Part shown: positions 8,117 through 19,151 of the stretch, in pieces
How positions within the stretch are numbered: the stretch's first letter is position 1
How the letters are laid out: every line of letters starts with the position of its first letter
NCBI GenBank assembly: GCA_000785145.2
Contig: JSZA02000045.1
Coordinates: forward strand, 1 to 44,158
DNA: 44,158 bases
Source of the DNA: Candidatus Thiomargarita nelsonii
Lineage (GTDB): Bacteria > Pseudomonadota > Gammaproteobacteria > Beggiatoales > Beggiatoaceae
Direction of reading: 5' to 3'
Position numbers and translations under genes: made by a program
The notes under the pieces: generated by a model
Databases searched by the model: none
Told to the model about the DNA's origin: nothing
What the model saw: only the letters and a program-made list of their open reading frames with translations

Positions 8117-9492
8117 AACGGCAATTTTAATGTACTATCTATTGCCAAAAACTGTTGACGGAATTGATCAGCAATGGCATCGAGTGCCGCTTGGTTGTCC
8201 GCTTCAAAACGAATGACTAAAGAAGGTGTCGTATTAGATGCGCGTACTAATCCCCATCCCTCTTTAAAATCCGCCCGTATGCCGTCAACCGTGGCAATTT
8301 CCGCCCCTTCAAACTGAAAACTGTTGCGGATTTTGTCCATCAATTCATAATGTTCACCAAATTCGGCCAATTCTAGCTTTAATTCTGGCGTGTTTACTGC
8401 GTCTGGTAGAGCAGCAAAGACTTTTTCGGGGGGGCGTGCGTCTTTAGATAAAATTTCTAAGAGACGAGCAGCGGTATATAAAGCATCATCAAAACCATAC
8501 CAGCGCTCTTTAAAGAAAATATGCCCGCTCATTTCGCCGCCCAGCAAGCTACCCGCTTTTTTCATTTCTGATTTGATCAGAGAATGTCCCGTTTTCCACA
8601 TTTTGGGCTTGCCGCCCTGCTGTTTAATGGCATCGTGTAAATGCCGAGTGCATTTGACATCGTAGAGAATTTCTGCGCCTGGATGACGTTTTAATAAATC
8701 AGTGGCATATAAAATCATTTGACGATCTGGCCAAATGACTTTGCCTTTAGCATCAACCACGCCTAAACGATCACCATCCCCATCAAATGCTAATCCTAAA
8801 TCGGCACCTTCTGCTTGTACGACTTTGATCATCTCTTTTAGATTTTCAGGCATACTCGGATCAGGGTGATGATTGGGAAAGTTTCCATCAACTTCACAAA
8901 ATAATTCAATGACTTCGCAACCTAATGCTTTGAGGAGTTTCGGTGCTAAGACGCCCGCGACGCCATTGCCACAATCTACCACGACTTTAAATGGACGCGC
9001 CAATTTAATATCATCAGTGATACGTTTGATATAAGCATCACTAATATTAATCGTTTCTAGTGTGCCACTGCCTGTGACTAATTCACCGGTTTCTAAGCGG
9101 TTTTTTAACCCTTGAATGCGTTCCCCTGAAAGGGCTTCTCCGCCAATCATAATTTTTAAGCCATTATAATTGGGCGGATTATGGCTGCCTGTCACCATCA
9201 CGCCGCTGCCAGTGTTTAAATGATATGTGGCAAAATATAGGACGGGTGTGGGTACTAGGCCAATGTTTATCACATCGCGCCCTGTGGCTTGTAAGCCTTT
9301 AATCAAGCTTTCTATTAATTGGGGCCCTGATAAGCGTCCATCACGGGCTACCACAATTTTTTGTTGTTTTGAGGCGGCAGCCTCGCTGCCTATCGCTTGT
9401 CCTATTTGTTCAACAATTGCAGGCGTGAGAGCGTTTTCGCCTAGCTGTTCATTGACTATGCCGCGAATGTCATAAGCTCTGAATATAGACAT
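8113..9492 (-). CDS. algC: Phosphomannomutase/phosphoglucomutase
   Basis: 459 aa, the usual length for AlgC-type PMM/PGM, which interconverts hexose 1- and 6-phosphates for nucleotide-sugar supply. The four domains are visible. The catalytic phosphoserine loop is TGSHNPPNYNG, the Mg-binding loop is DGDGDRLG, the sugar-binding loop GGEMSGH follows, and the C-terminal phosphate-binding loop reads RASNTTPSLVIRFEA. The N-terminus IFRAYDIRG is canonical. It is followed upstream on the same strand by a second phosphohexomutase gene, so both pathways of hexose phosphate isomerisation are adjacent. The stop codon coincides with the terminal repeat of the MITE-like element. Confidence 0.95.
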   Translation of the reverse strand: MSIFRAYDIRGIVNEQLGENALTPAIVEQIGQAIGSEAAASKQQKIVVARDGRLSGPQLIESLIKGLQATGRDVINIGLVPTPVLYFATYHLNTGSGVMVTGSHNPPNYNGLKIMIGGEALSGERIQGLKNRLETGELVTGSGTLETINISDAYIKRITDDIKLARPFKVVVDCGNGVAGVLAPKLLKALGCEVIELFCEVDGNFPNHHPDPSMPENLKEMIKVVQAEGADLGLAFDGDGDRLGVVDAKGKVIWPDRQMILYATDLLKRHPGAEILYDVKCTRHLHDAIKQQGGKPKMWKTGHSLIKSEMKKAGSLLGGEMSGHIFFKERWYGFDDALYTAARLLEILSKDARPPEKVFAALPDAVNTPELKLELAEFGEHYELMDKIRNSFQFEGAEIATVDGIRADFKEGWGLVRASNTTPSLVIRFEADNQAALDAIADQFRQQFLAIDSTLKLPF

Positions 9493-9514
9493 ATTTGTGC
9501 TTGAAAAGTTTGTT

Positions 9515-11209
<1,695 letters not shown>

Positions 11210-11280
11210 TTAAGGCTGATAAAAAAAAATAGGTTAGATGATAACTCGCAACTTTTTACAATTGATGCTATCATAATACT

Positions 11281-11304
11281 AGGAGTCCAAGATTTATCTT
11301 GGAC
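11281..11304 (+). repeat. Hairpin repeat upstream of the toxin gene
   Basis: AGGA plus the perfect 20-nt palindrome at 11285-11304. It lies 31 nt before the start of the HigB-like gene, too far for the simple leader arrangement seen at tolC and lolC. Confidence 0.85.
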
Positions 11305-11335
11305 AACTCTAAAATCAACAGCATCAATTACATTT

Positions 11336-11728
11336 ATGAATGAAGTTCACTTTTACAAAACGGAATTAGGAGATTGCCCAATTGAGCAATTTCTAAATTC
11401 ACTGAGTGGAAAACAAGCACAAAAAGTGCTTTGGGTACTACAACTCCTTGGTGATGCCTCCGTACCACCTGCCCAGTATTTTAAAAGACTAGCAGAAGAT
11501 ATTTGGGAAGTTAGAGTGCCAATGGGGCATGACATATTTGAATTATTGGGTTTTATGGATGAGCAATTGATGGTTTTGAATCATGCTTTTCAAAACCCTA
11601 CTGAGAAAAACCAGTTACAAGAAGAAGTCAAAATTGCTGAATCACGCAAACAAGAGTACCTTAATCGGAAACTGTTACATTGTCAACAACCCATAAGCCC
11701 TTCGGGAGTTAGGGGCTCTTCATCTTAG
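11336..11728 (+). CDS. higB: HigB/Gp49-like RelE-superfamily toxin
   Basis: 130 aa from the ATG at 11336; the open frame extends further upstream but crosses the repeat. The core (MNEVHFYKTELGDCPIEQFL ... IWEVRVPMGHDIFELLGFMD ... LNHAFQNPTEKN) matches the phage-derived Gp49-like/HigB family of ribosome-dependent mRNA interferases. The conserved R in WEVRV and the late H-F-K/Q-like segment are present. A C-terminal tail of about 25 residues after KQEYLNRKL looks added and has low-complexity coding (SPSGVRGSSS). It lies 7 nt before the XRE antitoxin gene, the toxin-first order typical of higBA. Confidence 0.85.
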   Translation: MNEVHFYKTELGDCPIEQFLNSLSGKQAQKVLWVLQLLGDASVPPAQYFKRLAEDIWEVRVPMGHDIFELLGFMDEQLMVLNHAFQNPTEKNQLQEEVKIAESRKQEYLNRKLLHCQQPISPSGVRGSSS

Positions 11729-11735
11729 GATTTTT

Positions 11736-12011
11736 ATGAATGATTTAAACAATTACATTAGTCATCGCAAACAAAAGGATAAGGATTTTGCGTATGGTTT
11801 TGATGAGGGTTATCAGGCGTTTAAAATTGGTACACTCCTTCGTCAAGGCCGCGAAATCTTAGGATTAACCCAAGAGGAGATAGCGATTAGGCTACGTACT
11901 AAAAAGTCTGCGATTTCTAGAATGGAAAATCATGCCGAAGATATGAGTCTATCGACTCTAGGAAAAGTTGCCACTGCATTGGGCAAAAAAATTCAGATTG
12001 ATTTACTTTAA
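11736..12011 (+). CDS. higA: HigA-like XRE antitoxin
   Basis: 91 aa with a single helix-turn-helix (LLRQGREILGLTQEEIAIRL ... TKKSAISRMENH), the usual size and layout of antitoxins paired with Gp49-like toxins. An N-terminal extension (about residues 1-35) precedes the HTH and is the likely toxin-neutralising segment. It would bind HigB and autoregulate the operon. It is directly downstream of the toxin gene and upstream of lolC, from which it is separated by a hairpin repeat. Confidence 0.88.
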   Translation: MNDLNNYISHRKQKDKDFAYGFDEGYQAFKIGTLLRQGREILGLTQEEIAIRLRTKKSAISRMENHAEDMSLSTLGKVATALGKKIQIDLL

Positions 12012-12017
12012 GATATT

Positions 12018-12042
12018 AAGGAGTCCAAGATTTATCTTGGAC
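12018..12042 (+). repeat. Hairpin repeat in the lolC leader
   Basis: AAGGA is followed immediately by the perfect 20-nt palindrome (12023-12042), then ATCAAGCTT and the lolC ATG at 12052. No other Shine-Dalgarno lies closer to the start. A folded hairpin would put AGGA about 9 nt from the ATG. Confidence 0.85.
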
Positions 12043-12051
12043 ATCAAGCTT

Positions 12052-13293
12052 ATGTTTAAACCATTCCCTTTTTATATTGGCTTGCGCTATACTCGCGCAA
12101 AACGCCGTAATCATTTCATTTCTTTTATTTCTTTGAGCTCTATGCTCGGCATTGCCTTAGGGGTGACTGCTCTCATCACGGTATTATCGGTGATGAATGG
12201 TTTTGAAAAGGAATTACGTCATCGCATGTTGGGTATGTCGGCGCATGTCGTGGTTAATGCTGAGAAGCATTGGAGCGATTGGCAACCTATTCTAAAAGAA
12301 TTGCAAACACGCGCCCATGTGACGGGGGTAGCGCCCTTTATACAGGGGCAAGCTATGGTTAGCTATCAGAAAAATGTCGAAGGGGCGTTTTTGCAAGGTA
12401 TTTCTCCAACATTTGAGCCCGAAGTTTCTCAAGTCAAAGATAAAATGATTGCGGGTAGCATAGACTCACTGAAAGCGGGTGAGTGGAAAATCGTGTTAGG
12501 TAGAGAATTGGCACGCGCACTCGGCGTTTGGATAGGCGATAAAATCACCTTAGTTGTGCCACAAGCGTCTGTCACGCCTGTTGGATTATTGCCCCGTATG
12601 AAACGCTTTACGGTGCAAGGTATTTTTAGCGTCGGTATGCATGAATTTGATAGCGGTTTAGTGTTATTGCATCTTTCCGATGCTGCCAAATTGTTACGAA
12701 TGCCGGTGGGTAGTATTCATGGATTAAATGTCAAATTGGATGATATGTTTAGAGCGACTTCATTTAGTCGTGAATTGAATAAGGAATTTAATTATTACAG
12801 TTATGATTGGACTTATCGCCATAAGAATTTTTTTGAAGCGATAAAAATGGAAAAAACGGTGATGTTTGTGATTTTGACCCTGATTGTCGCGGTGGCTGCC
12901 TTTAATATTGTTTCTACTTTGGTTATGGTTGTGACTGATAAACAGGCGGATATTGCTATTTTGCGGACTTTAGGGGCAACGCCTGGCACCGTTATGGCGA
13001 TTTTTATTGTGCAAGGAGCGTTAATTGGCGTATTTGGCACCTTATTAGGATTAGGGGGGGGGATCAGTTTAGCCTTGAATATTGAAACGGTGGTGCCAGC
13101 GATTGAAGGCTTTTTTGGCGTTCAATTTTTATCTTCAGATATCTATTACATCAGCGACTTACCGTCTGATTTACGATGGCGGGATGTGTATTACATCAGC
13201 GGATTATCTTTAATCATCAGTTTATTGGCTACAATCTATCCCGCTTGGCATGCGTCACGTACTCATCCTGCGGAGGCATTACGTTATGAGTGA
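12052..13293 (+). CDS. lolC: Lipoprotein-releasing ABC transporter permease LolC/E
   Basis: 413 aa from the ATG at 12052; an upstream start in the same frame would run through the repeat and higA. It has an N-terminal membrane segment ([20 protein letters not shown]), a large periplasmic MacB-like domain (about residues 50-260) and three C-terminal membrane segments ([20 protein letters not shown] and two more), matching the LolC/E family. It extracts outer-membrane-destined lipoproteins from the inner membrane for LolA. The 3' end overlaps lolD by 8 nt, so translation is probably coupled. Only one permease gene is seen, which fits species using a single LolF-like or LolC/E-type subunit. Confidence 0.95.
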   Translation: MFKPFPFYIGLRYTRAKRRNHFISFISLSSMLGIALGVTALITVLSVMNGFEKELRHRMLGMSAHVVVNAEKHWSDWQPILKELQTRAHVTGVAPFIQGQAMVSYQKNVEGAFLQGISPTFEPEVSQVKDKMIAGSIDSLKAGEWKIVLGRELARALGVWIGDKITLVVPQASVTPVGLLPRMKRFTVQGIFSVGMHEFDSGLVLLHLSDAAKLLRMPVGSIHGLNVKLDDMFRATSFSRELNKEFNYYSYDWTYRHKNFFEAIKMEKTVMFVILTLIVAVAAFNIVSTLVMVVTDKQADIAILRTLGATPGTVMAIFIVQGALIGVFGTLLGLGGGISLALNIETVVPAIEGFFGVQFLSSDIYYISDLPSDLRWRDVYYISGLSLIISLLATIYPAWHASRTHPAEALRYE

Positions 13294-13969
13294 AGCTGTG
13301 CTGAATTGTCAAAATGTGCATAAGTCTTTTAAAGAGGGCAGTCTTTCAGTTGATGTTTTGTCTGGTGTTGATTTGAGTGTCGATCAAGGAGAGCAAGTGG
13401 CTATTATCGGCACTTCGGGCTCTGGGAAAAGTACTTTGTTGCATCTGCTAGGGGGATTAGATAATCCAAGCCAAGGTAAAATTTGGGTAGCGGGGCAACT
13501 TATGAATAGTTTAAGTCCTGCGAAACGTGGTTTATGGCGCAATAAAAATTTAGGTTTTGTCTATCAATTTCATCATTTATTGCCGGAATTTACGGCTTTA
13601 GAAAATGTTTGTATGCCTTTATTGATACGGGGATTGTCTCCTGCTGAGGCGCAGGATAAGGCAGCCTCTATCCTAACTAAAGTGGGTTTAGAGCAACGCC
13701 TTAAACATAAACCCGGAGAACTGTCGGGCGGAGAACGACAACGGGCGGCGGTAGCACGGGCACTGGTGACGGAGCCTAAGTGTGTTTTAGCTGATGAACC
13801 GACTGGTAATTTAGATCATCGCACTGCTGAGCAAGTGTATGAGCGTATGCTTGATTTAAATCAAGCGATTGGAACTAGTTTAGTGTTAGTGACGCATGAT
13901 GCTGGGCTTGCAGAGCGGATGGATCGGAGGTTGCGGTTAGTTGATGGGGTGTTGGTTGCCGCAGAATAA
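13286..13969 (+). CDS. lolD: Lipoprotein-releasing ABC transporter ATPase LolD
   Basis: 227 aa ABC ATPase. Walker A is GTSGSGKST, the Q-loop is [12 protein letters not shown] (typical of LolD/MacB ATPases), the signature is LSGGERQR, Walker B is [12 protein letters not shown] and the switch histidine is in LVTHD. The ATG at 13286 overlaps the end of lolC. It powers lipoprotein extraction by LolC/E. The gene is complete and is followed by two palindromic repeats. Confidence 0.95.
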   Translation: MSEAVLNCQNVHKSFKEGSLSVDVLSGVDLSVDQGEQVAIIGTSGSGKSTLLHLLGGLDNPSQGKIWVAGQLMNSLSPAKRGLWRNKNLGFVYQFHHLLPEFTALENVCMPLLIRGLSPAEAQDKAASILTKVGLEQRLKHKPGELSGGERQRAAVARALVTEPKCVLADEPTGNLDHRTAEQVYERMLDLNQAIGTSLVLVTHDAGLAERMDRRLRLVDGVLVAAE

Positions 13970-13975
13970 TGTGCA

Positions 13976-14039
13976 TGTAGCGTATCCACCTAATTTACAA
14001 GGTATTATGGTGGATACGCTTCGCTTAATCCACCCTACA
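13976..14039. repeat. Palindrome family TGTAGGGTGGATTAAGCG, long copy
   Basis: TGTAGCGTATCCACC and GGTGGATACGCTTCGC are inverted around a TAATTTACAAGGTATTAT centre, and the unit closes with TTAATCCACCCTACA. The same words occur in the 6569-6605 element. It lies just after the lolD stop and may act as terminator. Confidence 0.75.
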
Positions 14040-14079
14040 ACAAATAAGTAGATACACAAAAGTTTTTTAACATTTTTCA

Positions 14080-14184
14080 GTTGTTTCGGGAATGGAGCGG
14101 AGCGGATTTCCCGAAACGCTGTCGAGAGTTTAGCTTCGCTGACTTCGTATCGGGAAATCCGCTCTGCTCCATTCCCGAAACAAC
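14080..14184. repeat. 105-bp element with 35-bp inverted arms
   Basis: Arms of 35 nt at 14080-14114 and 14150-14184 (GTTGTTTCGGGAATGGAGCG ... TTTCCCGA) differ at one position I can see. The 35-nt centre contains CTTCGCTGACTTCG. A half copy sits at 36984-37017 near the XRE cassette array. It lies 25 nt before aat. Confidence 0.85.
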
Positions 14185-14209
14185 GAAAAATAAAACTGAA
14201 AACTGAAAT

Positions 14210-14911
14210 ATGCTTCGTCCCTATTGGATACCTCATAATGCCAGTCCCCACGATTTTCCTCCTTTAGAAGAGGCTTTAGAGCATCCCGATGGATTGTTGG
14301 CAGTTGGGGGTGACTTAACACCTAATCGTATTATTATGGCTTACCGATTAGGCATTTTTCCTTGGTACAATGATAATGAACCCATATTATGGTGGTCACC
14401 TAATCAACGATTAGTATTATTTCCTGACGAACTAAAAGTCTCACGTAGCTTGCGTAAAACCATTCGTCAAGGTAAATTCACTGTGACTATGGATCAAAAT
14501 TTTCGGGCAGTCATTCAAGCTTGTGCGGAACCTCGGCGCGAGCAAGACGGTACTTGGATTACCAAGGAAATGCAGGAAGCCTATTGTCTTTTGCATGACT
14601 ATGGCTTTGCACATTCCGTTGAATCTTGGTATGAAGGGCGTTTAGTTGGGGGCTTGTATGGTATTGCCTTGGGTAAAGTATTTTTTGGTGAGTCTATGTT
14701 TAGCCTGATGAGTGATGCCTCTAAAGTGCCTTTTGCACACTTTGTGCGCCAATTAGAATGCTGGGGCTATGAATTGATTGATTGTCAAGTGCATACTCAA
14801 CATTTAGAAAGTTTAGGCGCGGAAAAGATTCCGCGTCAAGAATATCGCGCCTTATTAGATCGTTTATGTGAAACAGCGGGACATACAGGCGTGTGGGAAT
14901 TTATGCCATGA
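14210..14911 (+). CDS. aat: Leucyl/phenylalanyl-tRNA-protein transferase
   Basis: 233 aa, standard length. It transfers Leu or Phe from aminoacyl-tRNA to N-terminal Arg/Lys of proteins, tagging them for ClpS/ClpAP (N-degron pathway). Family landmarks include [68 protein letters not shown] and [15 protein letters not shown]. It overlaps bpt by the ATGA junction, so the two N-degron transferases are translationally coupled. Confidence 0.96.
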   Translation: MLRPYWIPHNASPHDFPPLEEALEHPDGLLAVGGDLTPNRIIMAYRLGIFPWYNDNEPILWWSPNQRLVLFPDELKVSRSLRKTIRQGKFTVTMDQNFRAVIQACAEPRREQDGTWITKEMQEAYCLLHDYGFAHSVESWYEGRLVGGLYGIALGKVFFGESMFSLMSDASKVPFAHFVRQLECWGYELIDCQVHTQHLESLGAEKIPRQEYRALLDRLCETAGHTGVWEFMP

Positions 14912-15624
14912 GTAATCGTATCTATTTTAATCTCTATGCTACCCCACCCCATAAATGCAATTATTTATCAAATAGACTGGCAACAACCGTTTTCATTGAG
15001 CCAAGCATTCTTAAAAATGCCTCATTATATGATAGTCTATCCCAACGAGGTTTTAGACGCAGTGGTGGAGATATATATCGTCCAGACTGTTACGCTTGTA
15101 ATGCTTGTATAGCGGTGCGTCTGCCAGTGCAAAAATTTGTACCCCGTCGCAGCCAACGGCGTGTGTGGCAGAAAAATTCTGATTTAACAGTATCCGCAGT
15201 TCCCGCCATATTCAAACAGGAACATTTTAATCTCTATCGTCGTTATCTCGCTTCCCGTCACAAAGGGGATGGCATGGATAATCCAAGCCCAAAGAATTAT
15301 ACAGATTTTCTCATTTGCGCTTGGGCAAAGACAAAATTTTATGAATTTCGTCTGGACGAAAGATTAATTGCGGTAGCGGTTATTGATCATTTTAAACAGG
15401 GACTGTCGGCGGTGTACACCTTTTTTGATCCTGATTATTCGGCACGTAGTTTAGGCGTCTATGCCATTTTATGGGAAATAGAAGAAACAAAACGCTTAAA
15501 TCTTGATTGGCTTTATTTGGGGTATTGGATTCAAGATTGTCAGAAAATGAGTTATAAAGCTGAATATCAGCCACTTGAATATTATTATCAAGAAAAATGG
15601 CAACCAGAAGCGAAAAGAATATGA
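14908..15624 (+). CDS. bpt: Bacterial arginyltransferase-family (leucyl-transferase) Bpt
   Basis: 238 aa. Bpt transfers Leu to N-terminal Asp/Glu and is homologous to eukaryotic ATE1. The N-terminal cysteine-containing domain is visible (HKCNYL and [15 protein letters not shown], after [13 protein letters not shown]), followed by the GNAT-like ATE_C domain with [20 protein letters not shown] and [20 protein letters not shown]. The start ATG overlaps the aat stop (ATGA), and the gene overlaps folD in the same way. The three genes therefore form a compact operon. Confidence 0.95.
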   Translation: MSNRIYFNLYATPPHKCNYLSNRLATTVFIEPSILKNASLYDSLSQRGFRRSGGDIYRPDCYACNACIAVRLPVQKFVPRRSQRRVWQKNSDLTVSAVPAIFKQEHFNLYRRYLASRHKGDGMDNPSPKNYTDFLICAWAKTKFYEFRLDERLIAVAVIDHFKQGLSAVYTFFDPDYSARSLGVYAILWEIEETKRLNLDWLYLGYWIQDCQKMSYKAEYQPLEYYYQEKWQPEAKRI

Positions 15625-16478
15625 CTGCAAAACGATTAGATGGTAAAGCGCTTGCCGCACAAAAGCGTCAAATTTTAAAAAAACAAGTAGTTGAGCGTAT
15701 AGAACAAGGACTGCCCCCGCCCGGTTTAGCAGTAGTACTCATCGGCGATAATCCCGCTTCACAAGTTTATGTTCGTCATAAGCGTAATGCTTGTGCAGAA
15801 GTCGGGATTCTATCAAAAGCTTATGATTTACCAGAAAATACTTCACAAGAGGCACTGTTGGCATTGCTTGATCAGCTCAATGAGGATGCTGAAATTGATG
15901 GCATTTTGGTACAATTGCCTTTGCCCGCCCATATTGAGACAGAGTTAGTGATTGAACGTATTGTGCCGCACAAGGATGTCGATGGATTTCATCCCTATAA
16001 TGTTGGGCGTTTGACTTTGCATGTACCGTTGTTACTTCCTTGTACTTCAAAGGCGGTGATGACTTTATTGGCTCAGACGGGCGTGAATCTCATGGGTTTA
16101 GATGCCGTTGTTGTTGGTCAGTCTAATATTGCAGGTCGTCCAATCACATTGGAATTATTAGAAGCTAATTGTACTGTAACAGGTTGTCATAAATATACTC
16201 GCGATCTCGCCGATAAAGTACGCCATGCTGATATTGTCGTGGCAGCCGTAGGCAAGCCCCATTTGATTGCGGGTGATTGGATTAAGCCCGGTGCAATTGT
16301 TATTGATGTGGGCATTAATCGACTTGATGATGGACGATTAGTCGGCGATGTCGATTTTGCAGCGGCACAACACGCCAGTTGGATTACACCGGTTCCCGGT
16401 GGCGTTGGTCCAATGACAGTTGTTAGTTTGTTAGAAAATACTTTACAAGCAGCACAAGATGATGGACTTCCAAGATAA
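15621..16478 (+). CDS. folD: Methylenetetrahydrofolate dehydrogenase/cyclohydrolase FolD
   Basis: 285 aa bifunctional enzyme that oxidises 5,10-methylene-THF and hydrolyses methenyl-THF to 10-formyl-THF. Landmarks are [20 protein letters not shown], the catalytic Lys region, [20 protein letters not shown], the Rossmann motif [13 protein letters not shown] and the C-terminal [19 protein letters not shown]. The start ATG overlaps the bpt stop by 4 nt. The final codons (CTT CCA AGA TAA) and the stop codon itself lie inside a hairpin repeat, so the original C-terminus was probably slightly different. Confidence 0.96.
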   Translation: MTAKRLDGKALAAQKRQILKKQVVERIEQGLPPPGLAVVLIGDNPASQVYVRHKRNACAEVGILSKAYDLPENTSQEALLALLDQLNEDAEIDGILVQLPLPAHIETELVIERIVPHKDVDGFHPYNVGRLTLHVPLLLPCTSKAVMTLLAQTGVNLMGLDAVVVGQSNIAGRPITLELLEANCTVTGCHKYTRDLADKVRHADIVVAAVGKPHLIAGDWIKPGAIVIDVGINRLDDGRLVGDVDFAAAQHASWITPVPGGVGPMTVVSLLENTLQAAQDDGLPR

Positions 16479-16491
16479 ATCTTGGACTCCT
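16466..16491 (-). repeat. Hairpin repeat overlapping the folD stop codon
   Basis: Reverse-orientation copy (CCAAGATAAATCTTGGACTCCTA). Its TAA at 16476-16478 is the folD stop, and its outer bases encode the last residues of FolD. Confidence 0.85.
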
Positions 16492-16522
16492 ATCCTACCT
16501 ACCATTTTTGGGCTTCAAATCC

Positions 16523-18148
16523 GTGAAAATACAAGACTTGTTTGTGCGTTTAAAAACCTTAAACCAAATTGGCATCGCGCTATCGGCTGAAAAGGATGGA
16601 ACCCGTTTACAAGAAATGATATTGAAAGAGGCTAAACGCATTGCCGACGCGGATGGTGGTACCTTGTACCTCCGTGATAAGGATCAACTCAAATTTGAAA
16701 TCATGCTGAATGATACCCTCAATATCCATAAAGGGGGTACCAGTGGTGTTTCTGTGAAATTACCCTCGTTACCGATGTATAAAGATAACGGTCAGCCTCA
16801 TTTGGAATTGGTCGCTGTGTGTGCGGCGTATCATGGTCAGACTATCAATATTCATGATGCTTACGCTAATACAGAATTTGAATTTTCTGGTCCGCACGCT
16901 TTTGATAAAAAACACAATTATCGTTCTAAATCATTTTTGACGGTCCCTATGAAAAATCACGATGGTGAGGTTATTGGGGTCTTACAATTGATCAATGCCT
17001 TGGAGCCCGGTACGCAAGAAAAGACTTCTTTTAGTGATTCGGTACAAGAATTAGTCGAATCGCTGGCCTCACAAGGTGCGGTTGCCTTGGTCAATCAACA
17101 GTTGTTGGAAGAACAACGCCGTTTTTTTAAAACCTTTATTCAAGTGATAGCCACTGCTATTGATGAAAAATCTCCCCACACGAGCGAACATTGTCAGCGG
17201 GTGCCGATATTAACTTTGATGTTAGCAGAGGCTGCTGCAAAAATCCAAATAGGTCCTTTAAAAGATTTTAGCATGACTGATGAGGATCGTGAAGAGTTGA
17301 AAGTCGCAGCCTTGTTGCATGATTGTGGAAAAATTACAACACCTGAATATGTCATAGATAAAGCGACTAAACTGAAAACGTTTTTTGACCGCATTCATCT
17401 CATAGATACCCGTTTTGAGGTACTCAAACGCGATGCTGAAATTGCTTGTTTACGTGAGCAACTCGCGGGCGAATCTGTTGATATTGAAGCGAAGTTGGCA
17501 CAAAAAATTGAAACTTTGAATGAGGAACGTGAATTTCTTCACCATTGCAATATGGGTAGCGAATTTATGTCTGATGCTCTCAAAAAACGAGTGTTGCAAA
17601 TTGCTCAACGCCAATGGAAAACAGCGGATGGATCAATAGAAAACTTTTTATCTCAAGATGAAATTGATAATCTGAATATCACCAAAGGTACTTTGACAGC
17701 GGATGAGCGCAAAATCATCAATCGTCACATTGATACCACTATCAACATGCTTGAATCCTTGCACTATCCTAAATATCTCCAACATGTGCCAGAATATGCG
17801 GGAGGGCATCATGAACACATGGATGGTACTGGTTATCCCAAGAAATTGAAGCGCGAACAAATGTCTATACCAGCCAGAATTATGGGAATTGCAGATGTTT
17901 TTGAAGCGTTGACATCGAGTGATCGCCCCTATAATCAAAAACCCAAGCCTTTATCTGAAGCCTTAATGATTTTAGGTCAAATGAAGAAAGATAATCATCT
18001 TGATCCGGATTTATTTGATCTTTTTATCCATGAAAAAATTTATTTGCATTATGCAGACTCGAAAAACGATAAAGGAAAACCATTTTTAACAGCAGAACAA
18101 ATTGATGAGGTTGATGTCACACAATTGCCGGGTTATAATCCCTTATAG
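16523..18148 (+). CDS. GAF domain HD-GYP cyclic-di-GMP phosphodiesterase
   Basis: About 541 aa. An N-terminal GAF sensor (about residues 15-190, with GGTLYLRDKDQLKFEIMLND and VPMKNHDGEVIGVLQLIN) precedes an HD-GYP domain. The HD part has HTSEHCQRVP and LLHDCGKITTPE. An insertion of about 140 residues with a coiled-coil-like segment follows. The GYP part reads HHEHMDGTGYPKKL, then ARIMGIADVFEALTSSDRPY. All metal and GYP residues expected for c-di-GMP hydrolysis are present. Start choice is weak: GTG at 16523 or TTG at 16508, neither with a clear Shine-Dalgarno. It probably lowers c-di-GMP in response to a GAF ligand. Confidence 0.88.
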   Translation: MKIQDLFVRLKTLNQIGIALSAEKDGTRLQEMILKEAKRIADADGGTLYLRDKDQLKFEIMLNDTLNIHKGGTSGVSVKLPSLPMYKDNGQPHLELVAVCAAYHGQTINIHDAYANTEFEFSGPHAFDKKHNYRSKSFLTVPMKNHDGEVIGVLQLINALEPGTQEKTSFSDSVQELVESLASQGAVALVNQQLLEEQRRFFKTFIQVIATAIDEKSPHTSEHCQRVPILTLMLAEAAAKIQIGPLKDFSMTDEDREELKVAALLHDCGKITTPEYVIDKATKLKTFFDRIHLIDTRFEVLKRDAEIACLREQLAGESVDIEAKLAQKIETLNEEREFLHHCNMGSEFMSDALKKRVLQIAQRQWKTADGSIENFLSQDEIDNLNITKGTLTADERKIINRHIDTTINMLESLHYPKYLQHVPEYAGGHHEHMDGTGYPKKLKREQMSIPARIMGIADVFEALTSSDRPYNQKPKPLSEALMILGQMKKDNHLDPDLFDLFIHEKIYLHYADSKNDKGKPFLTAEQIDEVDVTQLPGYNPL

Positions 18149-18205
18149 CTTTTAAGTGAACAGTTATCAAAGGCTCGATAGGCTAATATATTTTATTAAA
18201 AATAC

Positions 18206-18234
18206 TTGTTATTGAGCTGGCAAGTATGTATAAT
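18206..18234 (+). promoter_or_regulatory. Sigma-70 promoter of tRNA-Ser copy 1
   Basis: TTGTTA (-35, 18206-18211), 17-bp spacer, TATAAT (-10, 18229-18234). The tRNA begins 16 nt after the -10 box. The same boxes occur at 19197-19225 for copy 2. Confidence 0.8.
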
Positions 18235-18249
18235 GGCCATCCCGCCAAT

Positions 18250-18340
18250 GGAGAGGTACCGAAGCGGTCATACCGGCACCGACTCGAAATCGGTTGGTCT
18301 CTAACGGGGCACGCGGGTTCGAATCCCGCCCTCTCCGCCA
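18250..18340 (+). tRNA. tRNA-Ser(CGA), copy 1
   Basis: Acceptor arms GGAGAGG and CCTCTCC close a class II tRNA of 91 nt including encoded CCA. The anticodon stem-loop is ACCGA-CTCGAAA-TCGGT with anticodon CGA, reading UCG serine codons. A long variable arm and the T-loop GGTTCGAATCC are present. A T-run follows and may end transcription. Confidence 0.96.
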
Positions 18341-18412
18341 CTTTTTTTGCAAGGTTGCACTCCTATAATAAGCTTTACAAGGTTTACGATAATGAATATG
18401 GGATAAAATGAC

Positions 18413-18685
18413 ATGGCACAACCCGTATTAAGTTTGGAAATACCCCGTCCCATTTTGTTGGCACTTAAAGTTCCCAAAAAACAATGGGCTGAGTACCTAC
18501 GTCAAACACTTGCTGTTGAGTTTTATCGGGAAGGTAAACTTTCCCTTGGAAAGGCTAGAGAATTTGCAGGGCTATCTAATAAATGGGAAATGATTCAACT
18601 CTTAAATGAACGAAATGTCGATCTGAATTATTCAGCATATGACAGCATAGCCGATTTGGAAACCCTTAATAAACTATTGCCATGA
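18413..18685 (+). CDS. UPF0175 family antitoxin-like protein
   Basis: 90 aa. The sequence (LALKVPKKQWAEYLRQTLAV, EFYREGKLSLGKAREFAGLS, KWEMIQLLNERNVDLNYS) is typical of UPF0175, small DNA-binding-like proteins usually encoded just before a DUF3368 PIN-domain protein. It probably acts as antitoxin and operon repressor. It overlaps the toxin frame by an ATGA junction at 18682-18685. The partner is broken, so this antitoxin may now be orphaned. Confidence 0.88.
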   Translation: MAQPVLSLEIPRPILLALKVPKKQWAEYLRQTLAVEFYREGKLSLGKAREFAGLSNKWEMIQLLNERNVDLNYSAYDSIADLETLNKLLP

Positions 18686-19144
18686 CGAAGACTATTAAAG
18701 TAGTTTCTGATTCTGCTCCAAGAATTATTTGGAGAAATCACTATTCCATCGGCGGTTTACAGCGAAGTGGTCACAGCCAGCAAAGGACGAGTAGGTAGTG
18801 AAGAGCTGAAAAATGCTGACTGGATTCATTGTTGCCAAGTCAGCAATCGTGATCTAGTCACTTTTTTAAAGATTTCACTGGACGAGGGTGAAGCCGAAGC
18901 CATTGCCCTTGCTCAGGAAATGGGTGCAGAACTATTGTTAACGGATGACGGTGATGGCCGTCGTATAGCTGAATCAGTGGGTATCGGATTGACTGGCACA
19001 GTTGGGCTGCTTCTTCGTTACTATCAAGGGTATCCTCAAGAGAGCCAAAAAGCATTAGACGAATTGCTGGCTCAAGGATTTCGTTTAAGCAAAGCGGTAT
19101 ATACAAAGATAGTGGAACAAATACAACAAGAACAACCAGATTAA
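18682..19144 (+). pseudogene. DUF3368 PIN-domain toxin, internal deletion and frameshift
   Basis: The expected start (ATG at 18682) reads MTKTIKVVSDSAP, the canonical N-terminus with the first PIN aspartate. It then loses frame. From 18717 another frame encodes LQELFGEITIPSAVYSEVVT, which normally follows about 14 residues later. The rest is intact to 19144, including DEGEAEAIALAQE and LLTDDGDGRRIAE with the remaining acidic residues. A short deletion that is not a multiple of three between SDSAP and LQELFG explains this. A shorter ORF starting at 18767 lacks the N-terminal strand and first catalytic Asp, so the RNase toxin is probably inactive. Confidence 0.85.
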
Positions 19145-19151
19145 ACGTGAT

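Larger units (their letters stand above)
18161..18347 (+). repeat. tRNA-containing direct repeat, copy 1
   Basis: About 187 bp (CAGTTATCAAAGGCTCGATA through the tRNA 3' end and T-run) is repeated 991 bp downstream at 19152-19338 with only a few substitutions. The copies flank the UPF0175/DUF3368 module. Confidence 0.9.

Noticed and set aside
7942..8130. Plus-strand ORF beginning MCVQDKSWTP
   Set aside because: It translates the hairpin repeat and the MITE-like element. The VQDKSWTP / VQDLSWT words recur wherever the repeat is read, so it is not a gene.
18767..19144. Independent intact PIN-domain protein starting at 18767
   Set aside because: It lacks the first strand and catalytic Asp of DUF3368, which are encoded upstream in another frame, so it is better treated as the remainder of a broken gene.
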